A DNA stretch of 20,286 bases from Clostridium sp. CAG:568. Its GTDB lineage: Bacteria > Bacillota_I > Bacilli_A > RFN20 > CAG-288. The position numbers were made by a program, and so were the translations under genes. Within the stretch, counting starts at the first letter, position 1. Every line of letters begins with the position of its first letter. The stretch covers positions 1 to 20,286 of the forward strand of contig FR878759.1 in NCBI GenBank assembly GCA_000434395.1, given 5' to 3'. The notes under the pieces were generated by a model that saw only the letters and a list, made by a program, of their open reading frames with translations, was not told where the DNA came from and ran no database searches. This document shows positions 15,276 to 20,286 of the stretch, piece by piece.

Positions 15276-16715
15276 TTATTTGCTTTCGCTCTTTTTCTCT
15301 TCAGCTTCTTTCACAGCTAAGTTTCCTAAAGCATAGAGACAATGAGCATACATACCGATCAAATTCTTAAAGTCAGGAATTGAGAACCATTCATTGTCAC
15401 CGTGCATAAAGAAATCTCTACCGGGATACTCACCACCAAAAGCAACAGTATTAATGCTCTCTTTAGCATATGTTCCACCACCGATAGCCAAAGGCTTGCT
15501 CTCAAAATCACCAGATTCTTCTTGATAGACATTCATCAAAGTTTTGATGAATGAAGATTCAGGATTGACATATAGAGCAGGGGTGAAACTATTCATTTTA
15601 ACTTCATCGGCAGAGGTATTGTCCTTAACATTTCTAATAGCAGTCTCACATTTCACATTTTCAGGTAATCTCATATTTATGTGAAGTGTCAATCTACCAG
15701 GTTTATAAGAGACCATTCCAACGCAATAAGAAGATCTATCAAATGCTTTTGATTTGTAATTACCGTGGAATGGAGTTCCATCTCCAGATTTATAATCTTC
15801 ATAAGCTTCATGAAGCTTCTGTGAGCCGATAATCTTAGCTATGATGTTGATCATATAAAGAGCAGCATTAGTTCCATTCCAAGGCATAGATCCATGATAT
15901 CCGTGTCCTTGAATGGTTAAGATTGTAGAGTTCCATGAGCCTTTAATTTCAGGATGATCAGCCAAATACTTATCAGCGATAGTTTTAGCTTTTTCAAAAT
16001 CGAAATGAAGATTTTTAAAATCATAATCGACCTTGTCACAAACAAGGTTCATAGCAACGCCCCATTCAAAAGGCTGTTCACCTAAATCGACATCATAAGA
16101 AGCGTCGTAATCACAAAGAGCTTTTTCAGCATAGATCAAAGGGAAATTGGCATCTGGAGAGATTCCATAAGTAGGATATTCCTTGTGAAGTTTATGGAAA
16201 TAAGCGTTCAAACACTCACAGCCCATCTCTTCGTTTCCACCGAAGATAAAACGTAACCTCCAGCCTTTTATCAATCCTTTATCGAGCAACAATTTAGCTC
16301 CGTACAAACAAGCCAATCCAGGTCCTTTATCATCAGCCGCTCCTCTTCCATAAATATTGTCATCCTTGATTTCAGCCTTAAAGGGATCAAAGTTCCAAAA
16401 ACTAGAAACAGGAACAGTATCTGAGTGAGCATAAACATCGATTGTAGGCAATGAGGGGTCACCATAGGACAATTCAACACAATAACCTTCACAGCGATCA
16501 ATCTTAAAACCCATTTTTTCGCCGAGAGCGACATCAAAATCAAAAACATTTGCTACATATTGACCAAAGGGATGTTCTTTGGTAACTGTTTCAGGGTCAT
16601 TATAAGATTTTGTTTGAATATACTTTTGCAAAGTATCAATAGCTTCATCATAATAAGGTTCGGCCATCTTGTTCCATTCAGTATCAGTTCTATAATTTTT
16701 CAATTTTTCCGACAT
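15276..16715 (-). CDS. pepV: M20 family dipeptidase, PepV type
   Basis: This cytoplasmic zinc aminopeptidase cleaves dipeptides and some other short peptides. At 479 residues it has the PepV/Sapep length. Metal ligands are visible: HSDTVPV (His97, Asp99), AADDKGP with the bridging Asp128, NEEMGCE with catalytic Glu162 and Glu163, and the C-terminal FMHGDNEWF histidine that completes the site. A lid domain separates the two halves of the catalytic domain. The ATG at 16715 has GGAGGA about 9 bases upstream. It is followed immediately by trmB. The 86-base gap before it contains an inverted repeat (16757-16782) that may regulate it or end coaX. Confidence 0.94.
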   Translation of the reverse strand: MSEKLKNYRTDTEWNKMAEPYYDEAIDTLQKYIQTKSYNDPETVTKEHPFGQYVANVFDFDVALGEKMGFKIDRCEGYCVELSYGDPSLPTIDVYAHSDTVPVSSFWNFDPFKAEIKDDNIYGRGAADDKGPGLACLYGAKLLLDKGLIKGWRLRFIFGGNEEMGCECLNAYFHKLHKEYPTYGISPDANFPLIYAEKALCDYDASYDVDLGEQPFEWGVAMNLVCDKVDYDFKNLHFDFEKAKTIADKYLADHPEIKGSWNSTILTIQGHGYHGSMPWNGTNAALYMINIIAKIIGSQKLHEAYEDYKSGDGTPFHGNYKSKAFDRSSYCVGMVSYKPGRLTLHINMRLPENVKCETAIRNVKDNTSADEVKMNSFTPALYVNPESSFIKTLMNVYQEESGDFESKPLAIGGGTYAKESINTVAFGGEYPGRDFFMHGDNEWFSIPDFKNLIGMYAHCLYALGNLAVKEAEEKKSESK

Positions 16716-16756
16716 TAAAATATTCCTCCAAAATAAGTACTGCTATATTTTAAATT

Positions 16757-16782
16757 AAATTTTGAAGTTACAATCAAAATTT
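16757..16782. repeat. AT-rich inverted repeat between coaX and pepV
   Basis: AAATTTTGA (16757-16765) and its exact complement TCAAAATTT (16774-16782) are separated by 8 bases. The region lies 40-70 bases upstream of pepV, near TTGATT/TTAAAAT-like promoter elements. It could be an operator or a weak AT-only terminator for coaX, since the downstream T-tract is broken. Confidence 0.4.
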
Positions 16783-16801
16783 AAAAGAAACCATATAAAG
16801 C

Positions 16802-17599
16802 TTAGTCGAAATTAATGTTTTCCTTAAAAGCTAAAGCGATTCCTTTCAAAGTCAATAAAGAATCGACAGTAAAATTATCAAACCCGAAACCATTCATGGA
16901 TTTTGCAAGATATTGGCAATCCCCCCCGGTGACGATGATTTTACAATCTTTCAATTTGAAATCAATGATAGTCTTTTCAATCATTTTAACAGCCATACCA
17001 CCAAGTCCAAATGTAATTCCACTCGAAACTGCACCTTCAGTGGAAAGCATCAAGGTGGAGTTTGGGAAAAATGTCTCACTAACATTTAATAAATCCGTTC
17101 CTTGATTCAAACAAGATAGCATCATCGATTTTCCAGGGGCAATAGAACCACCTAAAAATTTCCCACTCTCATCCATCCCTAATAATTTAAAACACGTTCC
17201 GCAATCCAAGACTAAAGCAGATCTTTTTTCATCTTTAGCCGCAATGATGTCACAAAACAAATCACTTCCCAAGAAGTGATAATTAGAGATTTCTAATCCA
17301 GTTCTTTTGCAATAATCGAAAATCAAAAATGGTGATATTGACATGTTTCTTATCTGTCTATTTTCTAATACATCTAGCAATGCACCACAAGCATTTCTAT
17401 TTACAGATGAAATATATGCTCTAGTCTCATAACCATCATAATCTCTAAGCATTCTATCTAGAAGAATATTTAAAATATCACTTAAATCTTCACCTATCTT
17501 GACCTGGCTATAATTTATAAATTTATTTGATACACACAGCCCAAAATGAATATTAGTATTGCCTATATCAATCAAAAGAACCACTTTCTTATCATTCAT
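16802..17599 (-). CDS. coaX: Type III pantothenate kinase
   Basis: This enzyme phosphorylates pantothenate with ATP in the first step of coenzyme A synthesis; the type III enzyme needs a monovalent cation and is not feedback inhibited by CoA. The 265-residue protein has the family length and fold markers of the ASKHA superfamily. The phosphate-binding DIGNTN is at residues 11-16, GSDLF around 111 carries the conserved Asp113, and the second phosphate motif LVLDCGTCFKL is at 129-139. GGSIAPGKSMM is at 150-160. The usual DAGTAT sequence is DCGTCF here, a mild departure. The ATG at 17599 is weakly supported by AGAGG about 10 bases upstream. It lies 36 bases after comEC, probably in the same transcript. 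A run of seven C (16921-16927, plus strand) lies within the gene without breaking the frame. Confidence 0.94.
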   Translation of the reverse strand: MNDKKVVLLIDIGNTNIHFGLCVSNKFINYSQVKIGEDLSDILNILLDRMLRDYDGYETRAYISSVNRNACGALLDVLENRQIRNMSISPFLIFDYCKRTGLEISNYHFLGSDLFCDIIAAKDEKRSALVLDCGTCFKLLGMDESGKFLGGSIAPGKSMMLSCLNQGTDLLNVSETFFPNSTLMLSTEGAVSSGITFGLGGMAVKMIEKTIIDFKLKDCKIIVTGGDCQYLAKSMNGFGFDNFTVDSLLTLKGIALAFKENINFD

Positions 17600-17635
17600 A
17601 TTTTAGAAACCTCTGTCTTAAATTATTTTACTTCT

Positions 17636-19642
17636 TTAGCATTTATAAACCAAGGTTCCACTCAAATCTGTTCTATGAATCGGTAAGAAAAGTTTGGAAC
17701 AAGTCTCTAAAACTTCTTTATCGGGATGCCCATATTTGTTCTTCTCACCAACCGAAATAACCGCTAATTGTGGATCAACTTTTTCTATAAATTCCTTAGA
17801 AGAAGATGTTTTACTTCCGTGATGGCCTAATAAAATAACGTTTGATTTTAAATCTATATTCATTTTTAAAATATCATTTTCAACTGCTTTAGGAGCATCT
17901 CCCATTATCATGAAAGAAGTATTTCTCACATTAAACTTTAAAACACCGGACTTTCCGTTTTCATCATTATATTTAGGATTTGCATTTAGATTCATAAAAT
18001 TTATTCCACCTATTTCAAAAAATTCTTTTGTGTTTTCACAATACTCGTAACCATTAACATTAAAATTTGATATTAATGAGTTTAAAGCTCCATCATGATC
18101 CATATCACCATGAGTCAATAGAACATAATCAAGCTTATCTACTCCAATTCTCTCAAAATATGGAATTAGACAATCCTTAGCCAAATCCACATATAAACTT
18201 CCTCCCGTATCGATTAGTATATTTGAAACGCCATTTCTAATCAGAGTAGAAGACCCTTGTCCTACATCAATGAAATGGACTTCATATTTAGGAAAATAAG
18301 AAGTCATTGTTGGTGTTAATATCAAAGTCAAAAACAAACACTCAAAGATAATTAATGCTTTCTTCGTCTTAAACAATAAAAGTATCGAAATCAAAAATAG
18401 GATGAAGATTGAAGATATTAAAACGGCTAATGAATAATCTCCCCTCAATACAAAAATGCTAAATCCATTCATGGAATTCAAGATAATTATCAATAAGCCA
18501 CAAATAGGATTTAATAGACATCCAATCCATGGAATTAAATAGCACGGAAAAAACAAAATAAAAAAGACAGAGCCGAAATTCAAAAGCAAAGGTGTTAATA
18601 AAAAATTAAACAGCCCGTAAATTGCATTTGTAAATAACAAACAAGGTGTTATTATACAAGCGGGAAGAAGTCCTTTAAATAAAAGTCTTCTTATTCCATT
18701 TATTCTTTTAATAGAATAAGAAAACAATATATTAAAAATCATTAGTAGGAATGGAATCCAAAAAGTTGTTTCCATGCAAAACCTAGGAAAAATAAACAAC
18801 ATTATTAAATATACTAAGGAATATCTGTCTAGAGATTGATATTTCTTTTTTTTAATAGATAAAAACGTATCTATTATTTCTTTTATGAGGAGTCTGATTC
18901 CAGAAAATGATAAATTTGAGACAAAGCAAAAAAATAATAGAACAGGTAAAGTAATAATTTTAGAATTAACTCTTTTATCTTTCATAGAAAATAACTTATT
19001 CAAAAATGAAATAAATAAATTTACATGTATTCCACATGAAAATAATGATGTGATCAACCCGCTTTTTTGAAGCGTATTTAATTCTTCAATCTCAGACGGG
19101 GATTTAAAAAAAAGAATAGACTTTGCCAGTACTTTTTCTGTTGGGTTAAAGAACTGCAAAACCCATTCTTGATATTTTCGAATATTGAGAAAGCTACGAA
19201 ATATGACATTGCAATTCGATACTTTTAATTCAGCAGAAACTCCTTGATTTAAAAGATAGTTCTTAAAAGAAAATGTGCTCTCATAATGAGAAAAAGACAA
19301 TTCAATTGTTTTCCCTTCAAATTTAATGATATCCAATAAATTAAATTCATTATGCTTACTCGATAGATAATATTTTCCTTTTAAAGTGATTAATAAAACA
19401 TAATTTTGAGAACTCTTTATTACTATTCCATATGTATTCAAATACTGCTCAGTATTATGCAAAAGAATTAAAAGGGCAATGACAACACCAATAGCAAAAA
19501 CAAATCCCGCCACCAGGACATGTTTAAAACCTTTTCTTAAATAAGTAAATAACAAAACTAAGAGAAGCAATAAGCATATCCAAAAAGAAAAAAATATTGT
19601 CAACAATCCTATCAAAAAGGATAACAGATAAAAAAACAACAT
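17636..19642 (-). CDS. comEC: Competence protein ComEC/Rec2 (DNA uptake channel)
   Basis: ComEC is the inner-membrane channel through which single-stranded DNA enters during natural transformation. The 668-residue protein has two N-terminal membrane spans (about 1-35 and 42-62), a short soluble OB-like region (65-150) and a multi-span Competence domain (about 170-445). The C-terminal metallo-beta-lactamase-like domain (452-668) carries VHFIDVGQGSS, ILIDTGG, THGDMDHDG (510-518), LGHHGSK (605-611) and KYGHP. It is shorter than Bacillus ComEC (about 776 residues). The Competence-domain helix usually reading ISGLHV is SCGIHV here (202-207). The start is one base after the comEA stop, with no strong ribosome-binding site, implying coupling. 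Codon use is more AT-rich than in the other genes. Confidence 0.93.
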   Translation of the reverse strand: MLFFYLLSFLIGLLTIFFSFWICLLLLLVLLFTYLRKGFKHVLVAGFVFAIGVVIALLILLHNTEQYLNTYGIVIKSSQNYVLLITLKGKYYLSSKHNEFNLLDIIKFEGKTIELSFSHYESTFSFKNYLLNQGVSAELKVSNCNVIFRSFLNIRKYQEWVLQFFNPTEKVLAKSILFFKSPSEIEELNTLQKSGLITSLFSCGIHVNLFISFLNKLFSMKDKRVNSKIITLPVLLFFCFVSNLSFSGIRLLIKEIIDTFLSIKKKKYQSLDRYSLVYLIMLFIFPRFCMETTFWIPFLLMIFNILFSYSIKRINGIRRLLFKGLLPACIITPCLLFTNAIYGLFNFLLTPLLLNFGSVFFILFFPCYLIPWIGCLLNPICGLLIIILNSMNGFSIFVLRGDYSLAVLISSIFILFLISILLLFKTKKALIIFECLFLTLILTPTMTSYFPKYEVHFIDVGQGSSTLIRNGVSNILIDTGGSLYVDLAKDCLIPYFERIGVDKLDYVLLTHGDMDHDGALNSLISNFNVNGYEYCENTKEFFEIGGINFMNLNANPKYNDENGKSGVLKFNVRNTSFMIMGDAPKAVENDILKMNIDLKSNVILLGHHGSKTSSSKEFIEKVDPQLAVISVGEKNKYGHPDKEVLETCSKLFLPIHRTDLSGTLVYKC

Positions 19643-19643
19643 C

Positions 19644-20189
19644 TCATTTCAATGTTACTTTGTCTTTAATTTTATCAAACCTTGCCTTTCCTATATTTTT
19701 AACATTCATCAATTGATTAATGATTACGTATGGTCCATTTTGAACTCTATAGTCAATTATAGATTGACAATATGTAGCTCCGATATCAAAGACCTTATTC
19801 ATATCTTCTTTTGTTACAGATTCATCATTGATATTAATTTTAATTCCAGCTTTGGGTTCACAAAAGTCATCAGCTTTAACAGGAATATAGAATTCAGTGA
19901 AATCACCTATAGGAGTTTCCTCTACTATTGCATAAGTATCAGCATCCGCAGTGTATCCACCAGCTTTTTGAACTAATGTTCCCAATGTTTCAGTTGGAAG
20001 AATAGAAAAAGATCCCGGATGATTGACTTCCCCCTCTATTTTCACATTCTTTTCGCCATCTTTTTTATTCACATCTACTACATTACCACCATTTCCACCA
20101 CTTGTTTTTTTATTGTTATTATCAACAGCGGTCAACGTAACTAACGAGACGACTAAAAAAATAAAACCGACTACAAAGATTTTTATCAT
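19644..20189 (-). CDS. comEA: Competence DNA receptor ComEA
   Basis: ComEA is a membrane-anchored protein that binds double-stranded DNA outside the cell membrane and hands it to ComEC. The 181-residue protein has an N-terminal membrane anchor (about 3-21), a low-complexity Asn/Gly/Lys linker and an SLBB-type domain (about 49-115, starting VKIEGEVNHPGSF). A helix-hairpin-helix DNA-binding domain spans about 118-181 (FDIGATYCQSIIDYRVQNGPY, in two parts, then LMNVKNIGKARFDKIK). The first hairpin reads FDIG rather than the common LPGIG. The ATG at 20189 has GGAGG 9 bases upstream. It is the first gene of the comEA-comEC pair, with a direct repeat just upstream. Confidence 0.93.
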   Translation of the reverse strand: MIKIFVVGFIFLVVSLVTLTAVDNNNKKTSGGNGGNVVDVNKKDGEKNVKIEGEVNHPGSFSILPTETLGTLVQKAGGYTADADTYAIVEETPIGDFTEFYIPVKADDFCEPKAGIKININDESVTKEDMNKVFDIGATYCQSIIDYRVQNGPYVIINQLMNVKNIGKARFDKIKDKVTLK

Positions 20190-20218
20190 AAAGATTTACC
20201 TCCATTAAAAATGAAGAA

Positions 20219-20248
20219 TAAATTCAAATAAAGATGCGTAAATTCAAA
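20219..20248. repeat. Phased direct repeat upstream of comEA
   Basis: TAAATTCAAA occurs at 20219-20228 and again at 20239-20248, with exactly 10 bases between the copies, so their centres are two helical turns apart. It lies 30-60 bases before the comEA start, where a competence regulator or promoter would bind. No ComK box or ComX (cin) box was recognised. Confidence 0.45.
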
Positions 20249-20253
20249 AAAAC

Positions 20254-20286
20254 TCACTCAATGATGTACTGCACCCCTCTCACTGG
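20254..20286 (-). other. Possible 3' end of an upstream gene, cut by the window edge
   Basis: On the minus strand the last bases read in one frame PVRGVQYIIE followed by TGA (20256-20254). Another frame (SERGAVHH) is also open to a stop, so coding status is uncertain. A run of seven T follows but no hairpin can be seen in the available sequence. It may be the end of the gene preceding comEA, or the end of an RNA. Confidence 0.2.

Noticed and set aside
16921..16927. Run of seven C in coaX as a possible frameshift or phase-variation site
   Set aside because: The frame is intact, the codons encode a conserved Gly-Gly stretch, and a single 7-base run is weak evidence for slippage.
1..20286. CRISPR arrays, tRNA or rRNA genes, insertion sequences, prophage or integrase genes
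   Set aside because: No repeat-spacer structure, cloverleaf, rRNA core sequence, transposase or terminal inverted repeats were seen on either strand.

Overview
The window is about 20.3 kb of AT-rich bacterial DNA. Every protein-coding gene I can support lies on the minus strand, so transcription runs from high to low coordinates. The content points to a low-GC Gram-positive lineage (Bacilli, Erysipelotrichia or a related gut Firmicutes/Mycoplasmatota-like group). The evidence is strong GGAGG ribosome-binding sites, sigma-A-type promoters, a T-box leader before valS, a tig-lon-engB block, PepV, CoaX, ComEA and ComEC. TGA is used as a stop (ung, comEA, the small gene at 4867) and Trp is TGG, so this is not a code-4 mycoplasma. 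I cannot name the genus.

Layout in the direction of transcription, from the right edge. comEA and comEC (20189-17636) encode DNA-uptake proteins and are separated by one base. coaX (17599-16802) makes the first enzyme of CoA synthesis. pepV-trmB (16715-14644) is a coupled pair, a dipeptidase and a tRNA methyltransferase, ending in a terminator. glgB (14494-12551) and glgP (12446-10020) encode glycogen branching enzyme and phosphorylase, and each has its own terminator. tig (9876-8518), lon (8385-5905) and engB (5902-5279) are a protein folding, proteolysis and ribosome assembly block. An unidentified small exported-looking protein follows (5232-4867). valS (4605-2023) sits behind a valine-specific T-box leader (4822-4606).

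Downstream of valS, from 1970 to 1794, is a 58-codon gene with a strong ribosome-binding site and its own terminator. Its product has a textbook double-glycine leader followed by a hydrophobic, Gly-rich 43-residue peptide, the architecture of bacteriocin and signalling peptide precursors. No exporter or immunity gene is in the window. This is the most novel item here. Next are a Sel1-repeat protein (1636-950), with its own promoter, and ung (950-246), whose start overlaps the Sel1 stop, followed by a terminator.

At the left edge a near-consensus promoter (148-121) drives a comparatively GC-rich, hairpin-forming segment (about 115-1) with no convincing ORF. I read it as a structured non-coding RNA or a riboregulatory leader for a gene outside the window. 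It has some 6S-like features, but I could not assign it to a family.

Most of the window is housekeeping. The parts deserving follow-up are the double-glycine peptide, the left-edge RNA, the T-box that lacks a terminator U-tract, and the unidentified small protein between engB and valS.
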